Shown: positions 8,590 to 18,456, counted from the first letter of the stretch. The stretch is DNA of 37,375 nt from Minisyncoccota bacterium (GCA_022842585.1 JALHPI010000007.1:1-37375), one strand, 5' to 3'. A program made the numbers and translations. The notes: generated by a model from the sequence alone, not told the origin.

Positions 8590-9807
8590 CTAGTGTCCGT
8601 GACTCTCGCCACCTCCGCCTCCACCACCTCCCCCACCCTTTCCGAAGAAGGCGCTAATTCCTTTAACCGTTTCTCCGGGGAACGAGAAGAGCGAACCAAA
8701 GAAACTCATCCAAGCACCGAAAAGGCCTTTCTTCTTTTCGCCATGTGCATGCGAACCATGTCCTCCCTCACCATGTCCGCTATCATGTGAATCGTGCCCG
8801 TGCCCGTGCCCGTGATCACCATGCCCATGGTCGTCGTGCGCGTGTGCATGTGCAGTGTGCGGCCCGCGTTCTTCTGGGTGCTCGGGGGCTGTTTCATCGT
8901 CATCCCCACCTCCGCCCTCGCCGCCTCCCCCACCTCCTGCGGCAGGCAAGTACTCATCTTCTTCATAGAGGCTAACAGCTCCATTTTGTGTAGGAGTTTC
9001 AGCACTTGCGGGAACAATGTCTCCCGAAAATGATGACTCTACTACAACTACCGCTCTCCCCGGTTCTTCAGTTGCTTCTTCCTCGGGTGACTCTCGTACG
9101 ACCACTACGCCCTGACTTGGCGGTTCTGTAGGATCGTCAATAACTTCCCCCTGGGGAACTACGGCTTTACCGGTGACCACCGGTTCTTCTTCGGTTTGTG
9201 TACCCTCTGTTTCAGCTGGTTGTTCGGAGGCACCCGCCTCTTCCTGTTTTCTCGTCGCCTCAACTCGTTCCAGGCGTTCCTGTTCTTCTTTGGCTGCCGC
9301 TTCTTCCCTCTCCTTTCTTTCTGCTTCTATTCTCTCCTGGTGGGCACGGTCTTCTGCGGCAGCAACCCTTGCTTCTTCAGCCTCTAATGCTTGCACTCGT
9401 ACGGCGATGAGTCGAAGACTTTCTTGGTACCGTTGTATTTTTACAGGGTCAGAATTTGGTTTTTTTTGTTCCCTTTTCAAGTCCGCTTCCACACTCAATT
9501 GCTCGGTCCGCAATGTTTGGAGCGTTTCTTTCGGTCGAGCCTCACCCCCCCTCTCGTCCCACCTGTTCTCAATGCGAGCCACCCCTTCAACATATGCTTT
9601 TTCTATAACATCGTAATGTGCTCTCGAATTATTCTGTACATCCGGATGATATTTTATTAGAGCTTTATGGTACGCGGTTTTTAACTTTTTAGGATCTTTC
9701 GCGTCTTCCGCCGTAATACCGAGCACCGTATAAAAGTGTTCTTTTTTCCCCTCAGGATTCTTTGGGGGCCAAATGTGCCTTTGTCTAGGAGGTCCTTCTG
9801 CTGACAT
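8590..9807 (-). CDS. J-domain protein with low-complexity middle and His/Gly-rich C-terminus
   Basis: FYTVLGITAEDAKDPKKLKTAYHKALIKYHPDVQNNSRAHYDVIEKAY (J domain with HPD); tail HTAHAHAHDDHGHGDHGHGHGHDSHDSGHGEGGHGSHAHGEKK...GKGGGGGGGGGGESHGH. Confidence 0.8.
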   Translation of the reverse strand: MSAEGPPRQRHIWPPKNPEGKKEHFYTVLGITAEDAKDPKKLKTAYHKALIKYHPDVQNNSRAHYDVIEKAYVEGVARIENRWDERGGEARPKETLQTLRTEQLSVEADLKREQKKPNSDPVKIQRYQESLRLIAVRVQALEAEEARVAAAEDRAHQERIEAERKEREEAAAKEEQERLERVEATRKQEEAGASEQPAETEGTQTEEEPVVTGKAVVPQGEVIDDPTEPPSQGVVVVRESPEEEATEEPGRAVVVVESSFSGDIVPASAETPTQNGAVSLYEEDEYLPAAGGGGGGEGGGGDDDETAPEHPEERGPHTAHAHAHDDHGHGDHGHGHGHDSHDSGHGEGGHGSHAHGEKKKGLFGAWMSFFGSLFSFPGETVKGISAFFGKGGGGGGGGGGESHGH

Positions 9808-9836
9808 ACCGAAAAGTATACCCCATCAACGTAGCG

Positions 9837-10721
9837 CTAATCCAAAGGTTCGTGGTACGGGTCAATGCCGTATTTTTTTAGGGTGTCCGTTATTTCTTTG
9901 CGTTCCGGCAAGGTGTCGGACGATGGTTGTTTCGGTGTGAGAGGATCAGGGCGAAGCGCGTTTATCGGCGGTGGGACATACGCCGGGCGCGGAGGTTGTG
10001 GGGCCGACATCGGGGCTGGAGTCGGAGTGAAAACAGGCGCTGGAGGCACTGCTTGTGGCATTTTATAGGCTACGGGAGCTTGTGGTTGCGAGAAAGAGGT
10101 AGGTACGGAAAAAGCAGGAGAAGGGTTTTGCGGCGCTACGGGCGGAGTCCATGCGGATGGTTGATGACCATCCTTCATAGCCTCCACATCATGCGCCATC
10201 GTGCGAGCTACTGGCATAGCGACAGGGGCAGGAGGGATATATGGCTCTGGAGCCATTGGCGGTTGTGCCGGAGGCGTATAGATAGGTGCTGCGGGTTGTG
10301 GCGCCGGAGCTTGTGGCATGGCAATAGGGGTTGGCACCGATACGAGCGGTGTCGCAGGTGAGCTTGGGGCTTGTGCTGGGATTTGTTGCGGTGCAGGTGT
10401 CTGTGGCGCAGTACGCATCTCCTCGCGAAGCGGGAGGAAGATAGCATCGTTTGCAGCCTTTAGCACCTCGTCTATCTGTTCGTCAGGCACGCCTGCCGCT
10501 TTCAGTTCCGCCGGGAGCTCGTTTGGAGAGAGTACACCAAGGAGTGTGAGGAGTATGCGGTTTGACACCTCCCCCGCCACGTCCACCTGCATTTTTTTCG
10601 TCATCTGCAGATTTATCATGAAGTCAGCGAGACGCTCGTCGTCTATGAACGCCTGTATCTGCGGAGGCGCTGCGTCATATGCTTTCACAAGGAGGTCGTC
10701 GAGATTATGGTCGTTGTCCAT
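9837..10721 (-). CDS. Proline-rich hypothetical protein
   Basis: Helical N-terminus (DLLVKAYDAAPPQIQAFIDDERLADFMINLQMTKKMQVDVAGEVSNRILLTLLG) and long Pro/Ala-rich linker; same operon. Confidence 0.6.
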   Translation of the reverse strand: MDNDHNLDDLLVKAYDAAPPQIQAFIDDERLADFMINLQMTKKMQVDVAGEVSNRILLTLLGVLSPNELPAELKAAGVPDEQIDEVLKAANDAIFLPLREEMRTAPQTPAPQQIPAQAPSSPATPLVSVPTPIAMPQAPAPQPAAPIYTPPAQPPMAPEPYIPPAPVAMPVARTMAHDVEAMKDGHQPSAWTPPVAPQNPSPAFSVPTSFSQPQAPVAYKMPQAVPPAPVFTPTPAPMSAPQPPRPAYVPPPINALRPDPLTPKQPSSDTLPERKEITDTLKKYGIDPYHEPLD

Positions 10722-10726
10722 ACGAG

Positions 10727-13066
10727 CTAAGGGTTAGGGATGTTGAGGCCTCGCGTATTCAGGTTTGCCTTCAGCGTCTTTGAAAGCTCATCATTAAGAT
10801 TTTTAAACGCTTTTTGCGCACCCTTCATACTCATAGCTGCGTCACGAAGTGCATCGCGGTCGACTATGCTGAAACCTTGAACGTTCCGTTCACGCAATGC
10901 CTCCACGTTTCTTCGATACTCGGTTCGTTGCGCCTTTATGGTTTCTCTCAGTCCGACGATATCGTGCCCGAGACTGCTGATAGAATCCTCCAACCGCTCT
11001 TGTTCTTTCGTTTCAGTAGAAATTTCTCCTGCATACTTCTTCTTTTCATTATCGAGCTCAAGTATCCGTTTTGAATTTTGTGATTCTTTTGCTTGCTCTG
11101 CAGCTAGTTTTTGTGTAATCTCTCCGACTTTTGCAAGAGATGCCGTTGCCGCCGCCAAATTATTTTGAAGCAGGGTAACTTGTGCCGGTGTCGCGTTCCC
11201 CGCCACTGCTGCCGCCAAATCACTTTGAAGCTTAGCAACTAGTGTAGGTGTCGCAGCAGCATTCAAATTATTTTGATGCTCGGTAATTTTCGCCGCAATT
11301 TCTTGAGAGCGCACCTGCTCTGAATCAAGGTCACGGGTAGCTTTTGCAAGATTCGCACTCGCCTCTTTAAGTCTCGCACCCGCATCGTTCCAGTCTTTTA
11401 TTTTTGCATCAAACTCAGCTTTCTTCTCCTGTTCCTGTACAGTCCTGTATTCCGTCGTGGACTGCATCTTATCGCGCTCCTTGTTGTACTGCTTGAACGT
11501 ACCGCCAAGTTTTGCACCGGACGCCAGACCCTTAGCCAACTGCCCGCCAAGAATTTCTTTTTCGTACTTCGCTTTCTCGTATTTATCCTTATCCGCCTTC
11601 GCAAGTGATGCGTCGTACTCTACATGGCGCTTCTTCGCGTCTTCGATTTCACCGATACGGCCACCTTGCGCTGCGTCGCTCGCCTGGCCTAAGCCGCTGC
11701 TCTTTCCGCGTATGTCGTAGCTTGCGCGCGCACCGCGGTCGGCTATGCCGGCGAGCGTGCTACCGAGAATCGGTATTTTTCCTACACGGCTGTTGCGTAT
11801 GCCGCTTGCCGCCGCAAGTGAAGCGCTACCAAGCGTCCGGCGACCCATCCACCCCATGACCCCAAGTGGTGCTCCTCCTACCCTTCCTATGACCGCCTGA
11901 GCATTTTTCATTACTGCGTCGGAACCATAAATGCCAAACTGCTGGGCCATCGCAAGTGAGGCGACCATGAAGCCCATGGTGATGATAAAGAACATGAGTA
12001 CACCAGTGGTATTGCCTACGTCTTGCAACGACAGTGCAGCCAAAAGCCCACCATCACCAATGAGTTGATTAAGACCGTCACTCATTTTAAGTGAAGCCAA
12101 AAGGAGAATTAAGAACACAGGAGCGAAGAGAGCTTGGTCTATGAGTTTTTTCCACCATCTGTTCGCCAGGTTCTCAAGGAATGGAATAGCCATACCCGCA
12201 AACCCGATAGGAGAAATCACCATAAGGAATGCGAGCGTAATACCCCGAGAAATAAGCATAAATGCCGCGCCGAAGAAGACAACCGCAGCGACCGTAGTCA
12301 CGAGCGAAAGTAAGACATACTTCAAAATATTCTCCACTGGTTGTGAAAGCTGGGCGCCTATTCCACTCAATGTGTTTTGTAGCGTTTCGGCGTCGTACAG
12401 GGATGATAGTTGTATCTGCTGGAGGATAGTTCCCGCAAGACCATTATTTATAGCGCAGGCAACCCCCGCCACCCCGTCGGGGCATGTTTGCGCCGGTCCG
12501 TAGGTTTGTTGGTAGAGCGAGGCGGCGACAACGTTTGTAGAGTCAATGATTGCTTGACTTACAAAGAGGCTAAAGTTCAGCAACACGGCGAAGATGACGA
12601 GCTTTGGGAGCGCATGGGTCCATGGGTATTTATGTAAATCAAGGATGGTCGCAATGCCCATGAAGACGAAGCCGAACAAGAGGGCGATATTTCCGAAATC
12701 GCGCAGTATCCCCCATGCAAGCGTCATACCTGGGGAGTTACCGAAGTATGTAGAAAAATCAAACACGACTACAAGCATTGCCCAGTTGAAAATAATACCC
12801 GCGAGTCCTAGCAGAACACTGGTTATCTTGAAGATAATCCACATCACTACCGTGATTGGGGAGGTGACTGTTCCAAGAACTGCGCCAGCAGTAGTATCAC
12901 CAAGCCAAGCCCCAAAATCATCCAGAACGTTAGCGTGTGCGGTCGCTGGCAAAAGTGCTAGGGAGCAAATAAAAAAGAAGGCAAACGTACCCGCCCAAAA
13001 GCCCTTCTTTTGAGAGAAAAAATCTGAGACCGAAAGAAGCAGGCGCCTCATAGGTATTATTCGCAC
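10727..13066 (-). CDS. VirB6/TrbL-like polytopic membrane protein with C-terminal coiled-coil extension
   Basis: Signal peptide and multiple TMs (residues ~50-400: VVMWIIFKITSVLLGLAGIIFNWAMLVVVFDFSTYFGNSPGM...), then ~370 residues of charged coiled coil. Confidence 0.75.
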   Translation of the reverse strand: MRIIPMRRLLLSVSDFFSQKKGFWAGTFAFFFICSLALLPATAHANVLDDFGAWLGDTTAGAVLGTVTSPITVVMWIIFKITSVLLGLAGIIFNWAMLVVVFDFSTYFGNSPGMTLAWGILRDFGNIALLFGFVFMGIATILDLHKYPWTHALPKLVIFAVLLNFSLFVSQAIIDSTNVVAASLYQQTYGPAQTCPDGVAGVACAINNGLAGTILQQIQLSSLYDAETLQNTLSGIGAQLSQPVENILKYVLLSLVTTVAAVVFFGAAFMLISRGITLAFLMVISPIGFAGMAIPFLENLANRWWKKLIDQALFAPVFLILLLASLKMSDGLNQLIGDGGLLAALSLQDVGNTTGVLMFFIITMGFMVASLAMAQQFGIYGSDAVMKNAQAVIGRVGGAPLGVMGWMGRRTLGSASLAAASGIRNSRVGKIPILGSTLAGIADRGARASYDIRGKSSGLGQASDAAQGGRIGEIEDAKKRHVEYDASLAKADKDKYEKAKYEKEILGGQLAKGLASGAKLGGTFKQYNKERDKMQSTTEYRTVQEQEKKAEFDAKIKDWNDAGARLKEASANLAKATRDLDSEQVRSQEIAAKITEHQNNLNAAATPTLVAKLQSDLAAAVAGNATPAQVTLLQNNLAAATASLAKVGEITQKLAAEQAKESQNSKRILELDNEKKKYAGEISTETKEQERLEDSISSLGHDIVGLRETIKAQRTEYRRNVEALRERNVQGFSIVDRDALRDAAMSMKGAQKAFKNLNDELSKTLKANLNTRGLNIPNP

Positions 13067-14481
13067 CCGTTATCTGCGATATCGGTTATGAGCTCTGTGA
13101 GCGTACTGGTAGGAGCGTCAACACCGCCTGACGTAAGTACACCGTTATAGGCGGTGGTCATTTGTTGAATAAGCGCGCTACGCGCGCTTCCGGTAAGGGT
13201 GTTTAGTCGACCCAAATCGGTAATGATGCCATTCAACGTAGTTAGAGACCGCGTGGCGCGCGCAAGCATTGCGTCTGCTTGGGTTAGTGCGGTGGTCGCA
13301 TTAGTTGTTTTCTGCGGGTTACCAACTCCACTTGTACATGCAGAAACTGCTCGGGCTGCGGTAGCGCGGAAGGTTTGCCACAAAGCCTGGTTCGTAGTAA
13401 TTCGGGACTGTTCCGCGCGTACGGTCTGCTCAAATCCGTCGACTAGAGTTGCAGGAGTACCCTGTCCCGCGACTTGTTCGAGGTATGAACGACCACCTCC
13501 TGTGCTTGGTTGAGACGTACCAAGAAGCCCCGTGCCCCCAAGGACCTGGCTTACGAGCTGGCTTGCAAGAGCGCCGACAATTTCATTGATGGAGTCTGCA
13601 AGCTGGAGTTCACGTAGTGGTGAATCAAGGTTCTGTATAAGTGCGTTTTCTATAACAGATCCCGGAGTACTTATAGGACAGTCAATAGACGAGTCTGCGT
13701 CAGATAAACTAGTAAGAGTCCCTCCCGAGTCAGCTCCCTCTGCCTGGGGTGCATCCGGACAATTCCTCCACGCAAGAAATCCCCTCCCCCAACCAAGCTC
13801 CTCAAGCCGTCCGCGCGTATCGGCATTTATCCGTCTCATAAGCTCATCACGAGTACTTGTTTCCACACAGAAAGGATCGTTGCCACAATCACGGGTGGCC
13901 GCAAACCACGCATTAAAGCCGCCTTGGTTAAACTGCCCCCGACGAAACGCCTCCTCGTTTTGCGAATACTCGCTAAGCGTGTACCGTAATTGGCTTACGA
14001 TGGCGTCTCGACTCGTGTATAAGAGATAGCCTGTTGCAACCGTACTTAACGCACGCTCGAGGTACGGTGAATTAATGGAGGTATTGTTTACAAGCTCCGT
14101 AACGAAATTCGTAGCAACCGCGTCCCCCATCTGTCTAAGCATGCGGTTTAGGTCGGTCGCAAACGCTGGCGAACCCTCAAACCCAGAATTTATCCAATTC
14201 ACTACGCTACGGGTCATCGTGCGTATAGCCTGTTTTGCTACCGCCCATGCAACGCCATTCAATACTTGTTGGATAGTGAGACCGGACGTTTCTACTGCTA
14301 AAGTGCCCGCAACAGCCGCTAAAAGTGGTCCAGGTGCCTCAATGGTTACTGTGGCACCCACTGCCTGTGCGTGTCGGACGGAACGCTCACCAAGAAAAGG
14401 CGCATAGAAGATGCTCCCTACAACAGTCAGTGCAAGTACGCTCGCGACAATTCTTCTACCGATGGTATGAGATGCGGTCAT
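13057..14481 (-). CDS. Exported hypothetical protein of the T4SS-like operon
   Basis: Signal peptide (IVASVLALTVVGSIFYAPFLGERSVRHAQA), paired cysteines (ATRDCGNDPFCVET); overlaps the VirB6-like gene. Confidence 0.6.
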   Translation of the reverse strand: MTASHTIGRRIVASVLALTVVGSIFYAPFLGERSVRHAQAVGATVTIEAPGPLLAAVAGTLAVETSGLTIQQVLNGVAWAVAKQAIRTMTRSVVNWINSGFEGSPAFATDLNRMLRQMGDAVATNFVTELVNNTSINSPYLERALSTVATGYLLYTSRDAIVSQLRYTLSEYSQNEEAFRRGQFNQGGFNAWFAATRDCGNDPFCVETSTRDELMRRINADTRGRLEELGWGRGFLAWRNCPDAPQAEGADSGGTLTSLSDADSSIDCPISTPGSVIENALIQNLDSPLRELQLADSINEIVGALASQLVSQVLGGTGLLGTSQPSTGGGRSYLEQVAGQGTPATLVDGFEQTVRAEQSRITTNQALWQTFRATAARAVSACTSGVGNPQKTTNATTALTQADAMLARATRSLTTLNGIITDLGRLNTLTGSARSALIQQMTTAYNGVLTSGGVDAPTSTLTELITDIADNGCE

Positions 14482-15473
14482 TGTGGTGTGTCAGATAGGC
14501 GTGATGCATTTACCAGAAAGGCTTCAACAGTTCCCGGAGCCGGCTCGCCGTTTTTGAGAATAGTTGTCGCGATACCCTTTAGCGCAACTACTATGTTTTT
14601 TGAGGCTGGCTGGTATATGGCAAGTGAGCCGAGAGTGGCGATAGGGTCTCTTTCGTACGACACCACAAGTAAGGTGGCTTTCGAAAGGGTGTCAAACGAT
14701 TGTAAAAGCAGAAGATGGTCTTCCTTGTTTTCAATCGGTACCGGCATGCGGGCAAGGTCTTTGGCAATTGCAGCGTATGACTGCGCGAGTCCTTCGAGCG
14801 GTGCACGGGCGCTCTCATCATTATCTTCCAAAAATGCCTGCATTAATGCTACAGGGTCTCCTTGCCCCTGTGGTACCTCGTGTACGGTGAGTGCTTGGTA
14901 GAGCACATCTGAATACGTGTCGATAGTCGTATCTGGTGAGGTGCGTACTGAAGAAAGTGAGTACTCTGAAGCAACGAGTGCGCTTGCCTTAGTGGTGAAT
15001 ACCTTAAGCAGATTCTCTATAAGTTTTTGTTGATCATCTTGGTTTAAAACCTGTCCTCCCCCTGCTGAAAGGTAACTCTCCAAGAATGCTCGTGAAAACT
15101 GCTCAGTAAGACTCCCGGGAGCCGCGCTCGGAGCACCGCCGAAGCTGTCGTCGGCCGCGGGAGTGGCTATTGATTGAGTGTCGGACTTGAATTTCGGCTC
15201 TACTTTCCCTTGGTCTACCGCCTCCTTGTCGGTAAGTTTTGGATCAACGGAGTGAGGGTTAGTAAGGTCCGTGCCATAGAGCGATTCCTGCCAGTCCGGG
15301 AGCCCGTCACTATCCGTATCCTTTGCGGCATAGGCTTTCAGGAGTTCCTCGGTAGACGTCGCGTTTGCGATGCTGGTGCGAAGCGGTGAGGAGAAGTAGT
15401 ACCCTGCCGCAATAAAGGAGAGCGATACCAAAAGTGCAAGTGAGATGCGAATAATTTTTGGTGAAAGGGTCAT
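14478..15473 (-). CDS. Membrane-anchored protein with thrombospondin type-3-like Ca-binding motif
   Basis: TM (IIRISLALLVSLSFIAAGYYFSS) followed by KDTDSDGLPDWQESLYGTDLTNPHSVD. Start taken at internal ATG 15473. Confidence 0.6.
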   Translation of the reverse strand: MTLSPKIIRISLALLVSLSFIAAGYYFSSPLRTSIANATSTEELLKAYAAKDTDSDGLPDWQESLYGTDLTNPHSVDPKLTDKEAVDQGKVEPKFKSDTQSIATPAADDSFGGAPSAAPGSLTEQFSRAFLESYLSAGGGQVLNQDDQQKLIENLLKVFTTKASALVASEYSLSSVRTSPDTTIDTYSDVLYQALTVHEVPQGQGDPVALMQAFLEDNDESARAPLEGLAQSYAAIAKDLARMPVPIENKEDHLLLLQSFDTLSKATLLVVSYERDPIATLGSLAIYQPASKNIVVALKGIATTILKNGEPAPGTVEAFLVNASRLSDTPQ

Positions 15474-15530
15474 AAAAGTTACTAAAATAGTACCACGCAC
15501 CCGCGTCCATCCCTGCCCGTGTGTGTATTG

Positions 15531-16421
15531 CTACTCTAGTGCGTTTGCAATCGTCTGCCAATCGGATACCGAAAGGTCTTCAGAACGTGCTTTTTCTGGA
15601 AGTGTTGCGGAAGCAAATGCGTTTTTGATGCGTTCTGGAGACGCTATCGCCTCGAGATTGCGTGCGAGAAGCTTCCGCTTATGCGCGAAGCCCGCATGAA
15701 GTATGGAAAAAAAGCGGTCTTCGGCCTTTTTTGAAGCGAATGCATCGGAGCGTATTCCAAATATGGAAAGGACGGCGGAATCGACGTTTGGCGCAGGCAC
15801 AAACGCGCCGCGCGGGACGGTGAATTGATACTTCGGTACCCCATACGCTTTTATCGAGAGCGAGAGCAAGCTCTCTTTCTTGGAGCGGGCGACGCGTTCC
15901 GCCACCTCTTTTTGTACTAAGAGCGTCATGGAGGTCGGCTTGTGTGCGGCAGTGAGGAACGTGCGGATGATTTCGCCCGTGATGTAATAGGGGATATTCG
16001 CAACCACCGCATAATTCAAAAAACCATCCCGACTGCTTTGTTGCGGGTCCCGACTCATCGCTTCGCCGTATATCAATACGTCTTCGCTCTTCGTCTTCCC
16101 GCGCCTCGCATTCGGGCGTTTTTTTGAATTTTGCAGATGCATGGTGATATCGAAATTGCGGATATCCCCCTCGACAAGCTCTAACCGCCCATCTGCAATC
16201 TCCTGCGTAAATGTCTCCTGTAGTGGCGCAATAAGCTCGTGGTCCGCCTCAACAGCGATGACTTTTTTTGCGCGCGCCAAGAGTGCACGGGTAAGCTTCC
16301 CTGTTCCCGGACCTATCTCAAGTACCGTATCGTTTTTTGAAAGTCCTGCGGCGTCCGCAATCCGCTCAGCGATGCGTGCATGCATCAGAAAGTTCTGACC
16401 TAATGATTTTTTCGGCCTCAT
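15531..16421 (-). CDS. rsmA: 16S rRNA (adenine1518/1519-N6,N6) dimethyltransferase
   Basis: PKKSLGQNFLMHARIAERIADAAGLSKNDTVLEIGPGTGKLTRALL..., VVANIPYYITGEIIR, VQKEVAERV. Confidence 0.95.
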   Translation of the reverse strand: MRPKKSLGQNFLMHARIAERIADAAGLSKNDTVLEIGPGTGKLTRALLARAKKVIAVEADHELIAPLQETFTQEIADGRLELVEGDIRNFDITMHLQNSKKRPNARRGKTKSEDVLIYGEAMSRDPQQSSRDGFLNYAVVANIPYYITGEIIRTFLTAAHKPTSMTLLVQKEVAERVARSKKESLLSLSIKAYGVPKYQFTVPRGAFVPAPNVDSAVLSIFGIRSDAFASKKAEDRFFSILHAGFAHKRKLLARNLEAIASPERIKNAFASATLPEKARSEDLSVSDWQTIANALE

Positions 16422-18364
16422 AGCTCGATAATATCCTCGCCTGGCCGGTCTGCATATGCGTACTCAACCAGCGAGCCATGGATATCGTTTAGGAACGACG
16501 ACGGGTCCTGCAGGTAGTCGGTACCGTAGATACGGCGTACGCGCGCAAGCGTGAGATAGAGCGCGTTTTTTGCGCGAGTCACTGCCACATAGAAAAGCCG
16601 CCGCTCCTCTTCCTGGTCGCGCTCTTCTTCCGGATTCATGCCTTCGTGCGGGAAGAGCCCCTCCTCCATGCCGGTCACGAATACGATATCGAACTCCAAC
16701 CCTTTCGCCGCATGCACGGTCATAAGCGTGACGCCTTTTTTGGTTTTCCGGTCGTCGCTTTTCGGGCGGTCCATCTCGTCCTGGTCGCCAACTAACGCGA
16801 TGTCTGCGAGGAATGCTGCAACGCCCTCTTCTCCCGGTGTCTCGTCGTGCCGGCTCGCAATAGTCGCAAGTTCCTGCGCGTTTAGGAGACGCTCCAAATC
16901 ATCTTCCCCTCCCTTTTCATATGCCGCCTTCATACCGCTTTGCTCAATGATGAGACGGATGAGTTCGGAAGGTGGAAGCGTCTTTGCCGCTTCATGGAGA
17001 TTGGCAACGGTTTTTTCAAATGCTTCCACTTTCGCGCGCTCCGCCGGTTTGAATGTGTCCCGCTGTCCCGCGATGATTTTTCCGAGCGTTACTTTCCCGA
17101 TACCGCGCGCGGGAAACTGCACGGCACGCACCAGGTCCGCTTCCCTCGAAGGATCAAGCGCAAGTCTCGTCCACGCGATGACATCTTTCACTTCCTTCCG
17201 GTCGTAGAACTGAGTACCAAGGAGGCGGTACGGAATCCCGCGTTGTAAAAACGCTTCTTCAAGCGCACGGCTCTGGAAGTTCGTGCGGTACAAGACCGCG
17301 ATGTCTTCGGGCTCTGCGCCTTCGCGTATGCGTCGTGCTGATTCTTCTGCAACAAACCGCGCCTCCTCTTCCGCAGTTCCCGCCATATGCACTTGGATGC
17401 GCTCGCCTGGGCCGTTGTCGGTGACTGACGACTTCTCTTTTCGATTTTTATTTTTCTCTATGATTTGATTTGCCGCTTCTACGATGGTCGAGCTTGAGCG
17501 GTAGTTGTGCTCGAGCACGATGGTTTTCGCAGAAGGATACGCGCGATCAAACTCAAGCAGGTTGTCTATGGTCGCTCCGCGCCACGTGTATATAGTTTGG
17601 TCGATATCACCCACTACGAACAAATTTTTCCGGTCGCCGGTCAAAAGCGCCGCGAGTTTCCCTTGTAGTTCATTGGTGTCCTGGTATTCGTCGATATGGA
17701 TATAGTGGAAGCGTTCTTGCACGAGGCGTCTTGCTTCTGCATCTGTCTCTAAAAGACGCACCGATTTTGCAATCAGGTCGTCGAAGTCGAGCGCTTTTTC
17801 TTTCGCGAGTGCCGCATCGTATTTGTGCCACGCATCGCTTGTAACGCGTGCGCGGAAGCTTTGGCGCCCGTGCTTTTCTCCATACTCCCCTGCAGTCATC
17901 CCGTCCCCTTTTGCTTTTGAGATGAGGGAGAGAATTGCGCGTGGAGCGAGCTCCTTCGGGTCTATCCCGAGCTCCTTGAGTGCGTTTTTTATCGCTCGTT
18001 CGGAGTCGTCCCGATCAAAAATGGTGAAATGCCGAGGGATACCCATGGAGCGTCCGTAGGTTTCAAGCAGTTCCCGGCCAAGGCCGTGGAAGGTGGCGAC
18101 AAACGGTATGGAACCCTTCTTCCACACCGCTACCTGCTCCCCAAGCTTGGCCCCCAGCCGCTCGCGCATTTCGCGGGCGGCCTTGTTGGTAAAGGTAACG
18201 GCGAGGATTTTCTCCGGTGCCACACCGGTGCGTATTAAGTGGTATATGCGGGTGGTGAGCACGCGGGTTTTCCCGGAGCCTGCGCCGGCGAGCACCGAGA
18301 CCGGTCCGTCAGTCTGAAGCACCGCCTCCTTTTGGCGTTCGTTGAGCCCATCGAGATAGTCCAT
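16418..18364 (-). CDS. UvrD/PcrA/Rep-family SF1 DNA helicase
   Basis: LNERQKEAVLQTDGPVSVLAGAGSGKTRVLTTRI, FHYIHIDEYQDTNELQ, VVGDIDQTIYTWRGA, VTLMTVHAAKGLEFDIVFVTGMEEGLFPH. Confidence 0.95.
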   Translation of the reverse strand: MDYLDGLNERQKEAVLQTDGPVSVLAGAGSGKTRVLTTRIYHLIRTGVAPEKILAVTFTNKAAREMRERLGAKLGEQVAVWKKGSIPFVATFHGLGRELLETYGRSMGIPRHFTIFDRDDSERAIKNALKELGIDPKELAPRAILSLISKAKGDGMTAGEYGEKHGRQSFRARVTSDAWHKYDAALAKEKALDFDDLIAKSVRLLETDAEARRLVQERFHYIHIDEYQDTNELQGKLAALLTGDRKNLFVVGDIDQTIYTWRGATIDNLLEFDRAYPSAKTIVLEHNYRSSSTIVEAANQIIEKNKNRKEKSSVTDNGPGERIQVHMAGTAEEEARFVAEESARRIREGAEPEDIAVLYRTNFQSRALEEAFLQRGIPYRLLGTQFYDRKEVKDVIAWTRLALDPSREADLVRAVQFPARGIGKVTLGKIIAGQRDTFKPAERAKVEAFEKTVANLHEAAKTLPPSELIRLIIEQSGMKAAYEKGGEDDLERLLNAQELATIASRHDETPGEEGVAAFLADIALVGDQDEMDRPKSDDRKTKKGVTLMTVHAAKGLEFDIVFVTGMEEGLFPHEGMNPEEERDQEEERRLFYVAVTRAKNALYLTLARVRRIYGTDYLQDPSSFLNDIHGSLVEYAYADRPGEDIIEL

Positions 18365-18456
18365 TCCCTCCTACTATACTCTCTCCTGGCTAAATTCAGA
18401 AAAAATGGCTTAAAATAAGGTCAAAAGTAGTTTTCCCCACCCAAAAAACACCCTCA

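Noticed and set aside
8706-9017. His/Met-rich 103-aa alternative-frame ORF
   Set aside because: Frame-shifted reading of the His/Gly-rich tail of the J-domain protein.
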